Positions 28,723-41,519 are shown, counted from the first letter of the stretch. The stretch is 42,596 bases of DNA from Trichinella spiralis (GCA_000181795.3 CM012955.1:14741809-14784404), one strand, 5' to 3'. The notes: generated by a model not told the origin, from the sequence alone. Numbers and translations are program-made.

Positions 28723-30010
28723 CTGTACATCTTGGACGGATTCTCAGCGGAGCTCGGCAAAAAGATATCGACGAAAAAATTTTTCATATACAAAACTGAT
28801 TGCGGAAATCAATGCAATATGTTAAAAAGCAATTTTTTAATAAATTAAATAAAAGAAAAGAAAAGAAATACATGCAAATTTATATACGCCGTCGAAAAAG
28901 AATGCATACTGAAATGTTGTCGTTTGAAAAGGAAAAATTCAACGCACAGGCACTTTTTCACTGGACAAATTTTCAAATAATAATACTACAAGAAGGATGG
29001 ATCATGTTGTGTAAATGCAAATACATACAAATATAAATAAACACATATCTGCACATCTTGGACGCATGCTCAGTAAAAAGTTGTAATAATTAAAAAAACA
29101 ATGTTAGAAAAAAACAACGATAAAAAACTGATTGCAGTAATCAATGAAATGCATTACAAAGAAAATTTTTTAATACATTAAATAAAAGAAAAGAAAAGAA
29201 ATACATGCAAATTTACATACGTCGTCGAAAAAGAATGCATACTGAAATGTTGCCGTCTGAAAAGGAAAAATTCAACGTACAGGCACTTTTTCACTGGACA
29301 AATTTTCAAATAATAATAACACGAGGAAGATGGATCACGTTGTGTATGCATACGCATACAAATACAAATACACACGTATCTGTACATCTTGGACGGATGC
29401 TCAGCGGAAAGTTGTAAAAGTAAAAAAAATAATTGAAAACATTTTCACATAAAAAACCGATTGCAATAATCAGTAAAATATATATTACAAAGAAAATTTT
29501 TTAAATAAATTAAATAAAAGAAAAATACATGGAAATCTATGTATGTCGTCGAAAAATGAATGCAGAGGGAAATGTTGTCGCTTGAAAAGACAAAATTCAA
29601 CGTACAGGCACTTTTCCACTGGACAAATTTTCAAATAATAATAACGCAAGGAAGATGGATCCCGTTGTGTATGCATACACATACAAATACAAATACACAT
29701 ATATCTGTACATCTTAAGCGCATGCTCAGTGGAAAGTGGTAATATTAAAAAAATAACTATGAAAAAAAATTTACCTAAAAAATTATGGCAGCAGTGATTA
29801 ATAAAATGCATTACAAAGAAAACTGTTTAAATAAATTAAATAAAAGAAGAAAAATATGCAACTCTATATATATATACGTCGTGGAAAAATGAATGCAGAG
29901 TGAAGAAATGCTGTCGCTTGAAAAGACAAAATTCAACAAACAGGCACTTTTTCCAATGGATAAATTTTTAAATAATAATAAAATACTAAGAGGAAGGAGG
30001 ATGGATAAAG
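28723..30010 (+). repeat. Tandem array of about four 326-bp units
   Basis: Unit starts, marked by CTG(T/C)ACATCTT, lie at 28723, 29049, 29380 and 29705 (spacing 326, 331 and 325 bp). The last unit is cut short near 30010. Each unit carries the same order of blocks: the start mark, a TGCTCAG motif, AATTAAATAAAAGAA, a CGTCGAAAAA block, GAATGCA, and a core around AATTCAAC..ACAGGCACTTTTTC. The core is open on the plus strand in all units (ALFHWTNFQIII in the first three) and is the best-conserved part. The array ends about 55 bp before the UBE2J2 stop codon, so UBE2J2 transcripts may run into it. I know no family for it. Confidence 0.85.
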
Positions 30011-30065
30011 TTGGCGTTCAGATCAGCAAAATGAATGATCAAGAATCAGATGAAATGACGATCAG

Positions 30066-31161
30066 CTATGCGCTGTTTTGCAGAACGTAACGGGCAATGT
30101 AAATGAACATCACGAAGCAACAAGCAAACAAAGTGTAAGACATGACTGCGTTCGGAATACTCCTCTGCTGCATTGTCAGCTTCTTCATTTCCTAAAGCAT
30201 AAAATATAAAATGACAACTTCATGCACCAATATATACATATATATATTTCATGTATCAAAAAGCAAAACAAACATAAAGTAGTACATCATCATCGCTGTC
30301 GTCTTCTATTGGTTCTAGAGCATCGTCACCGGCTAACATTTTCATTGTCTTTATAATAAATAATAATTCGTTCTCAATTGTTGGATCAAGTGATGATAAA
30401 TAAATATATTTTATACTTCATATTCTTCGGGAAACAGGTCGCGAACAACTGCAGATTGCAAATTGTACAGAATGCTTCGACGAGCAAGCTTTTGTTTCTA
30501 TAATAAAAAAAAAACAAAACGAAATGAAATAAATTCATCCACTAAATGCTTATTATTATCTTGAATGGAGAAAAATTCTCACAAAAAAAAAAATATAAAA
30601 TAGGCAAATTACCGCTTCATCTGTAGTCACAATGCTGCCATATGTCGGAGTGCTTTCCAGCTAGATGAAAAAAATTGAATAAAATCAACCAAACGTTCAC
30701 TCGGAACACCAGTTGAAAATAAATAAATATGCAGTTTACCATAAAGCTCAACAAGCCGGTGAGAATTGTACTAACTGACCACGTAGGGTTCCACGTATCC
30801 GGATGAAAATCACTGATTGACAAACAGAGCCGAGTGTTCGGCTTGAAGCGACCATTTGGAGTGATGATGTATATGCTTGGCGGTTTGAATGGATAATCAG
30901 ATGGAAATATCAATTTTCCATGATAAAAACCACCTGAACAGATGAAAAAATAGGAACAATCATCAAATGCATTGAACAAAATTAAAACAAACAACAGTTA
31001 CTACCAGCGTACGGTGAATCTTCCGGACCTTGGAGCAAATAATGCCATTCAAGGATGTTACTCGGCAAAGGCATGGCTTTAACGTAAGGAACTGGATCGC
31101 GAGCTAAACGAGCCGCATCCTTTCTCAATCGTGCCCCTGCGCGAAGTGCATCTCCGGGCAT
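30066..31161 (-). CDS. UBE2J2: Ubiquitin-conjugating enzyme E2 J2, tail-anchored ER E2 (six exons)
   Basis: Exons are 31005-31161, 30740-30933, 30613-30660, 30417-30497, 30286-30348 and 30066-30191, giving 222 residues (human 259). The E2 core is very well kept: [40 protein letters not shown], the J-type TPN in place of HPN (77-79), [18 protein letters not shown] with catalytic Cys89, and [13 protein letters not shown]. The middle is shorter than in vertebrates and ends in an acidic run ([10 protein letters not shown]). The C-terminus is a single hydrophobic helix with a short tail (ARYVLQNSA), as expected for a tail-anchored ER protein of ER-associated degradation. An acceptor-like TTTTGTAG lies six bases before the chosen ATG, so a short upstream exon or trans-splicing is possible. 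Confidence 0.95.
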
Positions 31162-31978
31162 TCTGTTCTACAAAATGCAAACAAAACTTCAACTACAAAT
31201 GCAAATTAACCAAACAAACCAAATGACATCAAAGTAAACGAACAATCGCAGTGTACAAAATATACACTATCGACAAACAAGCAAGCAGCAAACCACTGCT
31301 GTCGGTTGGTTTCTCTTGAGACTTTACTGTATATGCAAAATTTTTGAAAACAATATTGAATCTTTCTTGAAAACGATAAAAGTTACAACATATACAAAGA
31401 TCGTTGCTTTCAAATATGACATATGATTATAATAAGTTCTTTTTAAAGCAACTCTGTTTTTGTCACTCATGTATACGCACGTTGAAGAGAAATTGTAAAA
31501 ACAGAATTTCCATTCCACAAAAATATCCACTGTCCATTATCGATGCATGGCAGAAAACAGTTAATACAAGAAAATATGTTCATTTTGAGACTGTTGACAT
31601 CACTTACAAAGGCAACTGCGCTCTGCGTCTCATGTAAAATATAAGAAAAAGAGAACAAAAAAAACTTCTAGCATTTGCTGCAATACAATAAGTGCTGCCA
31701 CAACCAGACACCGTAAACATTTAAAATTAATTAAAAACTGCTTCAACCAACACAACATGATGATGATGATGATGATGATATCAAAATAATGTAATTTCCA
31801 AATTGCAATGACTTTCTCATAAGTAGTGTCGTAAATTCCTAAAATTACGAATCACAATACGCATACACAATCTAAATAAATTTACGTTGTAACAGTTAAA
31901 TTATTTGCATAATTTTGAAGTAAAATAAAACATCAAACAAAATGAAATTTGAATTTAAATGTAACTCTTACATCATTT
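31162..31978. other. Intergenic: UBE2J2 5' flank and NECAP 3' flank
   Basis: A (GAT)n microsatellite lies at about 31757-31781. No gene seen, and open frames on both strands near 31400-31650 lack any homology. Confidence 0.5.
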
Positions 31979-33907
31979 TCAATTACAATCGTTGGTCGGT
32001 TCTTGTACAGGGGCTGAAATACACTTTTCCATTGTATCAGTTTCTTGTTTGAGTTCTAAAAAGCAAACGACAACGCTAAACACAGAAAGAACAAGAAAAG
32101 AGTGAAATAAATACAAAAATAAACCTATTTTTGGTCGCACTTTCTGAACATGTCCAGGCGGAGGCGGTAAAAGAATAGGTACAGTGTCATGTTGCAAAGC
32201 TGAAGATTTTGGACGATTCCGCATATCCGAATTCACAGCAGTTTTTTTCTACAAAATTCCAAATCAATTTCAAAAATATTCCTTCATTCCTTTCTTTCTA
32301 TATTCCTCTATGTCTTCTTCGTTAAAAATGATCATCAAACATAACAGCAACTTACTCCAATGTTTATGGTGATCGTTTCACCTTCTTTAAAGCCTAAATC
32401 GAGTTTTGGCTTATTACTTTCAGCCAACTCTTCTTTCTTAATTTCATCTGCAATTTCTTCGTGCCTAAAATAAAGATTATATAAAATCACCAAATAACTG
32501 TAACAATAAATAATGAACACCTAAAATGATCACGTAAAGCAACAGTCAAATCAAATGCATCACCTCTGTCCGCAAATCCTAAACCAATTTGTGCTGTTCT
32601 ACCTGAAAGAAAGTGTAACAAATTAAACTATGCTTTCAATTCAACTAAAAACTGTAAAATAAAAACACGAATAAATAATTTAACAACTAACTAATTCAAA
32701 TGAATAAAAAAATATATATTAAACTACACTTTGATCATAAAAAAACGCGAAATAAAAAACAGGAAAAGAAAATATGGATCAACGCAATATTTGAACTTGT
32801 TCACATGGTAAACTGCTTTAACAATGAACAAGTGCTCGTCTACAGTATGGCAAAATGCTTAATTGAAAAGCATTATTCAGAAACTAAAATAACAGTTGGA
32901 TAAATATAATATAACAGAATAATAGAAAAGTGACATAACAATATAAATAGATTAAAGAAAATATTAATAAAAAACAGTCGAACAACAGAGATTACTACAA
33001 GAATAATTTTCAAAAATAAACTGCCTTAAATAAAGCAAAACTAATTTTAAACAGATAACTTACATTTCTAAAAAGTGCTATAAAGTGTTTACCGGTTGGA
33101 TCTTGAAGTCGAATGACAAAATAGCGACTCGAATCAATAACCGACTCATAAGCAGGGCTAGGGTAACTTTCGATCGGGCATTCTGCAAACAGATCTCCTA
33201 CAAACATATCAATCATACCTTCAATGGCATGTAACGTAATGCTTATAATCACCAGACGTTTTGTCTTCAAGCTTCAAAATAACTTTTTTTCCTATAGACA
33301 AAAGTCTCAAACGGCCTACCCAATCAGGATTGTCCAATTTCCAAGTCGCAGCTCTGTAGCGTTTATAAATGCTTAATCACTATTCCTTCTCAATATAATT
33401 ACGAAAGCCCGAAGGGCGAACATTAAACTATACAACCGTATACAATGTACTAGTATGTGAAATATAAACAATTTGTAAATTAAAATTCTACTGTGTTAAA
33501 TGTTAAACTTGAATAAAAACTGATATTCTTTATTAATTTATTTCTTCATATATTTATGCACGCATGTATATATTTATACAAAATTACATATACAGAACAA
33601 CAATTTACTTCAGTTCCAAGTATAAAAATTAATGGTTAACTACAAAAGTTTTTAAAAATACATTTTATTTCATAAAAAACTAAATCTTAATAAATAATAA
33701 ACATATTATTAAGCAAATTAAATAATTATTTATATTAAAATATTAATCACATTTTATGCCAAAGAAGTACGCGAAATAACAAACCAATAAATATACAAAC
33801 TCTCTTAGAACATACCTATGTCCGCGACTGCTTGTTGGAAGTGTAATTCTATAAACAAACGCCTCTGGCTTAATTAAAAGCACTCGTTCGTACGTATCAT
33901 CCATCAT
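31979..33907 (-). CDS. NECAP: NECAP endocytic adaptor (seven exons)
   Basis: Exons are 33816-33907, 33253-33353, 33093-33197, 32521-32602, 32356-32464, 32125-32248 and 31979-32055, giving 229 residues (human NECAP1 275). The PH-like NECAP domain fills most of the protein: [81 protein letters not shown] and [15 protein letters not shown] proline loop (LLPPPPGHV) matches the vertebrate linker. NECAPs bind the AP-2 adaptor and regulate clathrin-coated-pit assembly at the plasma membrane. Unlike vertebrate forms the protein stops soon after the linker, ends PTNDCN, and lacks the C-terminal WVQF ear-binding motif. TTCAG abuts the chosen ATG directly, suggesting trans-splicing or an untranslated leader exon. 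Vertebrates have two paralogs; which one this corresponds to cannot be said. Confidence 0.94.
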
Positions 33908-34618
33908 CTGAATCGCCAACAAACTCAATTAGGTCTGCCTAAATGCTACAGTAAACAAAAAGATGCTCAAGTATTTATGCCATCAACCCAGTTGACAGAA
34001 ATATAAACAACCTTTTGAACAATATATCGAGTAATATTAAATTATGGTATGGTTCTTATTTTATATAATATAAAATAGAATGTGCTTGAAAGTTAATAAT
34101 AATACAAATATAATAGACAAAACAAAACAAAGAGCACATTGCTAGGCCTTCATGTATGCAAACATTGTATACGCAGAAAATGTCATGCTTGCAGTAAACA
34201 CAATGAAATCAAATGAAGTTGAATTTCTTGATTTGTACGTCACAAGTATTGGAATTTTATTGCTTCAACATGAGAGTAATAAGATTTGGAGTTTTTCTTT
34301 GTTTCTTACTGTATCATTATTACTGTTAAAAAATTATCGAAAAATGTTTAAAGTGAATAAATTTAGGTGACATAAGTTGCTCAGAGTGACTTTTATAGAA
34401 ATGCAAAAAAAGGAAAAGTAATGAACACAAAACAAGGACCTTCCTATTTTGCGGAGAACATCGCACAAAGCTTCCAGTATTCAAGATTATCATTCAACTG
34501 TCCTAAGATGAAGAAAAAAATCATAATAATTTACGGCGATATATTTGTCCATGACATATTGTAAGATGTAAAATCGTGCGCAAATATAATATTTTGGAAT
34601 GACAAATGAGCGATAATA
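33908..34618. other. Intergenic: NECAP 5' flank and pseudokinase 3' flank
   Basis: AT-rich. A 59-bp open stretch (34444-34502, minus) stands behind a good acceptor (TTCATCTTAG) but cannot be joined in frame to the upstream gene. Nothing else is supported. Confidence 0.5.
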
Positions 34619-37197
34619 TCAATTTGTTTCACAGATGAGCTTCTCAGCGTAAAGTAAATATTTTGGAGAGGCGTTTAAGAGAAAGAGAAGACAATAATGA
34701 TCATAGACGTTGATTTCGTACAGGGGATTAAGTAACTTTTTAACAAGATGACAAAGAAGTCGCGTTCTTTCAGACTGGATCCATTCATTCGCTTGTTCCT
34801 CGCAAAGCAGCGGCTTGAGAGATTTTTCAGGCAACACCCAAACAATGTACTGCATGAGACAAAGAGCTCGAGTCAAAGAATCGGCTTTCTCTTCAATCAA
34901 TACGTGCGCAGCTTTCAAAATTGCATGATCAATGACGCAATTTAAATTTTTTCTTTTTTCATCCGCATCTTCGCATGTCATTCCGCTGACGGTTCTGATG
35001 ACTGCAAGAAGAATCCTAGACGCAACTTTGCAAAGGGAACACTTTTCCACTTGCCAATCTTTGAACAATCGTTCTTCAATTGAAACAAAATCCCATTCTA
35101 ATATTAATCGAGGCTTGTCTTCAGAATCAATTTTCAGCAAAACCAATTCTTCAATTTCTTTTGTAGCGTATTCAACACCGATGGATTGCAAATATTTGAA
35201 AACGGTAATCAGCTGAGTCATCAGAAAGCAAATTTCCCTTTTAAATTTACACAGAAAAGTCAAATCTTTGCTTTCTTGCTTCACAATCGTATCCAGTTGA
35301 TTTTTCACAGCCGCACTCAGAGAACAAACTGACGATTTGGGCAAAATGTATACAGTGCAAGGAATTCTCATGTTTTGTACACTTTCTTCATTTTCATCTA
35401 CTTCTTCATCATCATCATTATCTTCTTCTTCTTCTTCTTCATAATTTCGATCCCCTTGATTGAGATTCAACAAAAGTCGACATTCAATATCTTCCGCAAT
35501 TTGAAACACATATGGCAGCGTAAATGGCAGTCTTCTGGTTTTCGGTATTGGATTTTTATGTGTCAGTGCTACAATCTAAAATACGCAAAGAAAAAAAAAT
35601 AAAATTATTCAAATAATATAAATTGTGTAGAATAAATTATACAAAAAAAAAACTAAAAAAGTAGAGAAAGAGATCTTCATTTCATATAAACTTACCATCA
35701 CTGTCACATCCACATCTTCAGAAGCCTAAAATACATTAACAAATAGAAAGACAGATATATGAAATCATGTAAGTGCTAAAAAAGATTAATTTTTAATTAT
35801 ATAATTTTGTTCATTTGACTTACCCCAATTTGAATGCTAGCTTCGTAATAAGTGGCAATTCTAGAGACAAGCGATGGCTGTTCACTTTTGATGCAAATGT
35901 TATCCCACGTGATTTTGCTGTTGGCTCCACATCGACCATGGCGCCGCCACCATAAATTCGCCCGCTTCGGTACATTTTGACAAATATAGCCAATTGTCGA
36001 CTGGCACATCATTGAATTTTCAACGCTTGGGGTTTGCATAATTTCTGTAATTATCGACGAAGAAGCACCACTGTCGCAGGCCGTTGCCCTTTTCGAGACG
36101 GGTCCAACGACGTTTGCAGAAAAAGACAAATTCAACGGACTGCTGCTACTGCTGTTGACACGGTGCTGTTGGTTGGAATAATTCATGGACAATGCTCGAC
36201 TGCAAAGTGGAAATCGAGAATTGCAAAGCTGTGATTTGTCAATTGCTGTTTCTGTCCTTTTGAAATTCGATGCCAATCTACCGTATCCGTTGGAAGCTCG
36301 TCGCCGGTTGGCATTGTTCCAAGCTGTTGTCGATTGTTGATCATCGACCGTTTTGAACAAAGAATTGTTGTCAAATTGGTCACCGCCCACATGGGTCGAC
36401 GATTGGTTCAAAAATGTCGCTTCACTGTGCGTTGATAAACTTATTGCTTTCAAGCTAATTGGCTTCTCTTCTAATGGAACAAAATAAAGAAATCAGAATT
36501 TATTATTATTCTTTTTTTCAAAATAAAAGCTTTCAATGTTTTAAAATATAAACAATAGAATAATTACTCGTTGGAATTCTGCAAGTAGTAATTGTTTGAT
36601 GACCATCAGTTGGATTTTTTTGCTTGAATCTACTTCTTGTGTTACAGTCTAAAAGAACAAAAGTTGAACGGTAAAACAAAGAAAAGTGAGACAAATTTTA
36701 TGAATAAAATTAGCATAACAAATACCAGCAGTGTGCAGTGTGGATGATGGAAGTTTGCCGAGCGAATGAAATTGCCAATGAGTTTTGATGTCCGCGTTGG
36801 TGGACAATTTGAAAAGCCGCCGAATGCTGTGAATAAGACCGCCGTTTGGTTTCGGTGTCAAATTGCAACTTTTGCTTATTCGCTGCTGCTGCTGTTGCTG
36901 TTGCTGCTCTTTCTGGGGCTGGTGGTGCTGATGAAGGTGGTGATAATGTTGGTGTTGCTTGTCTGTGAAATCGAATCCTGACCGGCAAGATTGGCAGTCA
37001 AGAACACGCGGAAGTGTACAAGTTGGAATTGAAGTACTTTCTTCGAAGCCGTTCAACGTCGCATCACTGTCCGAATTGATTTCCGTTGTGGACGAGCAGC
37101 GGTTTGTCAACGAGGAAGTCAAGGATGTTTCCCTGACACTAGACCAAGAGGCATTTTTGAAATCCATGGTCTGGCCGTTCGACCCTGCGGTCGACAT
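34619..37197 (-). CDS. PEAK/PRAG1-type pseudokinase (five exons)
   Basis: Exons are 36726-37197, 36568-36648, 35824-36470, 35696-35725 and 34619-35575, giving 728 residues. The first half is low-complexity: Ser/Thr-rich, a His/Gln tract (HHLHQHHQPQKE then a glutamine run). Then comes a kinase-like C-terminal half. KREICFLMTQLITVFKYLQS aligns with the PEAK helix before the catalytic loop, but the HRD position reads VEYATKEI and no DFG is visible, so it should be catalytically dead. An acidic insert (EEEEEEDNDDDEE) lies in the lobe. The helical C-terminal part (RALCLMQYIVWVLP, WIQSERTRLLCHL) follows the pattern of the PEAK SHED dimerisation helices. In vertebrates these proteins scaffold Src/Csk and Shc/Grb2 signalling at focal adhesions. 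The family call rests on pattern recall; exon structure is well supported by frame and by GTAAGT donors. Confidence 0.65.
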
Positions 37198-39660
37198 TGG
37201 TCCGTGGACAATTTGTACAAAATATTATCCGCCTTCTGTTCTTCTACTTCTAAGAGCAGACGTTAAATTCGACTCGCATGCGTGCTAGCTTAATTTGAAA
37301 GCTTGCTGCGTTGGGTTTGAGGTGTATGTGTATGTGTTTTGAATTTTACACTTGGAAAAGCCGCCTGACGCCCAAGCAACGCGCCGTGCCATCACAATCG
37401 CTGGGTCGATCAGTGGTCGTCAGAGAGGTGGCGTGAAGCAAAGATTCAAGCGGCACCTAACGTTGTAAAGATTCAGGAGGAGTAATGGAAAGAAATCTCA
37501 ATCACTACCATCACGTGACAGCTTCTCCGCTCCGCGCAACTTTCAAGCTTCTGCAAGCCGTCAACTACACACTAATAATCAGCCAGTTTGGACTGACGTC
37601 GACGCTTCCCCATAAATTGCATATTCCAGCCGTGACAGCTGACTACAAATATTTTGGTATTTCCTGAGCAAGATGATAATATTTCAAAACATATTTTCAA
37701 GTAAAAATTCAAAAAAATATATTACTAAAACTTCATCGATTTTTCTTCCTTCCATTTAGAATAAAAAATAAAATATTCATTACACACATATATTCATATA
37801 TGCATTCATGTTTATCATCAATTCATTTTAATCAACCACATGAAAAGCAATGATTATGCTAACATTAAAAAAATTTGCAATATGCACTTCTATACGAATA
37901 CAAATTTTTAAAAACTAAAATTTGAACAAAAAAAAAGATAAATGTCGAAGATAATTTAACTGAAATTTATTATAATAAATGACAATTCTGTCAATAGTAG
38001 AAAGAAAAATGTGCCAACTTTAAAAATAACCTGCTTGAAATAAAATTTAAATTATCACTCGAAGTGTACACTGAAAGTTAACTGAGCATTTTTGTTAGTC
38101 AAAAAAAAAATAATCAGTAAAAATAGATGCACGTTGAGTGATTGAAGATAAAAATAGTTTCCATCACCTTTTTTCACTTAATAATACGGTAATCGATGAT
38201 ATTTCAAAACTAATTGCCTTTCAAATGTAATTTTAATACAAGTGTAGCATTTTACACTTTCACTAACATAAAAAACAACTCGAATATTTTGAAAGCAGTT
38301 GCTTTTAAAAATTCAAACTATGACACAGGAAAAATAAGAGAAATTGCTTGTTTACTATAGTTTTGAAGTTTCGAGAGAACATTTCACGGTTTGCGCATTT
38401 ACTTCATTCAACGCAAATTTCATTTATCACTACTCGAATTACACATTTTCAACAATTCAAATAATTTTGATTAATAAATGACGAACATACTATCAACTAT
38501 GAATTGATGACTTCGATGTTAAATAAATGTTACATAATTAAACGCTTATTACATCACTTGTCTGTCTACTCATTGAAAAAGTTGCACATAATGAAATGTA
38601 AATAACGCATTTCAAGGAAGATTCGTTTCTAATTAGATTTTCATATCAACATCGCGCATGAAGCTTTTTGCTGATATTTCAAATACAAAGAAAGTTTTCT
38701 TTAATATAAACAACTATACTTTAATAACTAAACTAAACTAATTTATTTAAATTTAAAAACACAAGTACCTGGCATGAGTGAAAAGTGTTCGATGTGTAAA
38801 TCATAAAAGTTTTCACTTTTCAGTCAGTATATGATCGTCAGAATTGAAAATGATAACACAATATAATAGCCATTGAATTAAAAAAAATTTTCAAAATAAG
38901 CACGCTAACACAAAGGCAAATTTTCTTACTTGAAGCTTTGCAGTAAATCGCATATCGTTGCCGCATATGACTAAAAGATAGATTGAATTTGTCTCCATTT
39001 AAACGATGGACTATCTATCAGACATCGAACACGAAATCTGAGAAAAATAACAATCTAAGAAAATTTCCTTACAAATCTCACTGCAACAGTATTGCAAAAT
39101 GAAGCAAAATCAACATTAATGATATTGTATATTTTCATATTGGTGCATGAAGCTTAGCAATAAAAACTATTGCATTTGTTATCAAAAGCGTTCAACAAAT
39201 GCACATATTATTTTGACATTAAAATAAAATATTCGACGAAGATAAAGTAAAAAAAATGGAAATTTACAAGAAGCAACTGTTTTCAACAATGACAATGTGC
39301 AAAATTACATTGCAAGTAATGATGCTTAGGAATTATTTAACTAATGGAAGTTTTTAAAAGAAAACAAACTCACACAGAAAATATTACGATTAGCTGTATG
39401 AAAAACTCTTTTTAAATCAATGAAGTTTGAAGCATTGCAGTGATTAAACTTGAAAAATGTAGCTCGGCATACACTGCAAGCAAAAAATTGAAATTAATGA
39501 TCATGTTCAATGCGACAGCCCGCGAAGAACACAGTTTTACCGGAGTTCACAACTCTATCTCATTGGACGTTTATTTCGTTGGTTTTCCGATTAATTGTCT
39601 ATTAGTTAAAAGTTTTCCATTGTGATAAGCTGCAATTCTATACGCTTGATTCGTCTAAAT
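37198..39660. other. Pseudokinase 5' flank, then AT-rich DNA
   Basis: The sequence at 37300-37660 is less AT-rich and may carry promoter or leader sequence. From 37660 to 39660 I see no gene, RNA or clear repeat. Confidence 0.5.
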
Positions 39661-40290
39661 CAGGGATAGGCAAATTTTTTTATACCATAGACCCCGTATG
39701 GATTCCTTGATACTTCATCAACTCCCAAATTCGTAAAATGAATATTATTAATAATAAATTTCCTTATTATAAGGTATCCTTTAACCTTATCACCTTTACT
39801 GATTCTCCACCAAATTCAATTCACCTTCACGTTTAATCATCCATTTTCAATTTGCATATCTGTTCCTATAATAGTTGTATTCATGAGAATAATAATGTTA
39901 ATAGCTTCACGATGAAGCTAAAAAAGAGATGATAATTTTCTATTTAACTACTTGGCGTCGTTAATGAGAAGAATCAGTCTCAAGAGTAGCAGCAAAGGCA
40001 TTGTTGATACTTAGTTCGAGATTGATAAGTTTTAGGCGAAAATCACGCACTTCCACGTTCAATCTGTTCCTCTGCTTTCTCACGTTTTTACGCTGTCCCT
40101 TGATAATTCAGAAAATTATAAATTATAGTTGGAAAATAATTCTCCACGAAACAAATCCCTCAAATGGGATTTCAAAGTTCATATTTGATCCCAGAGATTA
40201 TCAACCCAAAATCGACCCCTAAATCTTTATCGACCCCAAAGATCAATGGTTCATACAGTTAAGTGCACGGAACCCCAGGGATCAGTGGAG
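39661..40290. mobile_element. Possible decayed hAT-like non-autonomous element
   Basis: The left side opens CAGGGATAGGCAAATTTTTT followed by CCATAGACCCCG, the style of hAT terminal repeats (CAGGGGT..GCAAACTTTTT..GACC). The right side has several CGACCCC/GACCCCAAAG motifs and, read on the minus strand, CACTGATCCCTGGGGTTCCG. The two ends do not form a clean inverted repeat and I found no 8-bp target duplication. There is no coding sequence inside. Confidence 0.3.
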
Positions 40291-41109
40291 GCACTGCTAG
40301 TGGACCAGGGAGACATTTTCAGATGTCCATTCCTTCATTCTATTTAACTGAAATCCAAACTGCTAAGAACGGTCTGACATAACGCGCCGTCTATGCTTCA
40401 TTTACAAATACAGTTCATTCTATCCAATACACCAACGACTGTGGTTCCAAGTCCCATTACCGTACCACCTACTCTTATAGCATATCAAATGAAATGCAAC
40501 GATTCCACGTAAACGCAACGCTTACCGAGGGGATCCATAGTTGAGGAAAAACTGCCTCAGATAGTCCCACTGAAATTAAATGATCGACACAACAAGTTCC
40601 GCAACGCCTGGTCGAAATATTTCGTTTTACAACATTCCTAACTTCAGTAATAGAAAATTTGTCATTTACATACTGCATTCAATATATAGCTATCAGCATT
40701 TACAAAGTTCAATTAATAGCATAAATAAAATTGACCAGTACTTGTATTAAATTCTATGCTTATAAATGAAAACCAATTTTCATTATTCCTTATTTCATTC
40801 CGTTCAAATAACTCACAGCAAATGCAACAGTAAGAACTCACCAAAAACAACACAAAAAACGATGAACAAACCGTTATTTCTATTCTTCATTATTCAATAA
40901 AAACAACAACAACAATAAACAACATATATCAGTGAACAATAACAGCAAAGAAGAATCGACAGGAAATGAAGAAAACGAATAACTCAAATATATAAATCCA
41001 AAACTTGGGAGGCTATGTTTAATCAAGCTGTCATTATGTACAAGGAAGCTTCCTGAAACAGCTCCATTGTACCCATACAGCTGAAATATTCACCACAACA
41101 TTAAATCAC
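40291..41109. other. No gene seen
   Basis: AT-rich with a CAACAA-type stretch near 40903. No supported coding or RNA feature. Confidence 0.5.
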
Positions 41110-41274
41110 ATGATGTTTATAATCAAAAAAGCTGTTCAGTATATTGAAAGAATTTCTGCCAGAGTTTCGGTACATTGAAGACCGTACACGACTGAAACCC
41201 GGGAACTCGACAGAAGCAGAGGAGTCGGTGGATGAGGTGGAGATTTCATCATTGTACCCCGCTATCGTTGACAT
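41110..41274 (-). other. Possible 5' exon of an unrecognised gene
   Basis: The minus-strand frame starts MSTIAGYNDEISTSSTDSSA and runs to NILNSFFDYKHH, followed by GTGATT. It is G+C-richer than its surroundings and Ser/Thr-rich, like many protein N-termini. The plus strand is also open for 102 codons here (41144-41452), so strand and coding status are unsettled. No domain was recognised. Confidence 0.2.
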
Positions 41275-41519
41275 GTTGTATTGGAAGTGGCGTTTCTTCA
41301 AAATTGCTCATTTTCCACTTGGAATGCCAGGTGCTCATCTACAGCACAGCTCTTTGCGTGATCTTTCGGATAAATTCGAAGTATCACTCTGTTGTTCCGT
41401 CCACGGAACAACAATACATTCTTCTATGACTTGCACAAAAGTAATCCAATAGCTGATAACACGGAACACACCGGATACGCTGTTAAATTGGCTGTATCGC
41501 GGATCCGGCGGAGATATGA

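Noticed and set aside
28723-30010. CRISPR array or coding tandem-repeat protein
   Set aside because: Units are 326 bp with diverged content, not short repeats with unique spacers, and no open frame spans unit borders in a eukaryotic context.
34444-34502. Extra last exon of the pseudokinase (QLNDNLEYWKLCAMFSAK) behind a good acceptor
   Set aside because: The only donor near the end of the preceding exon creates a stop codon at the junction, so it cannot extend the protein.
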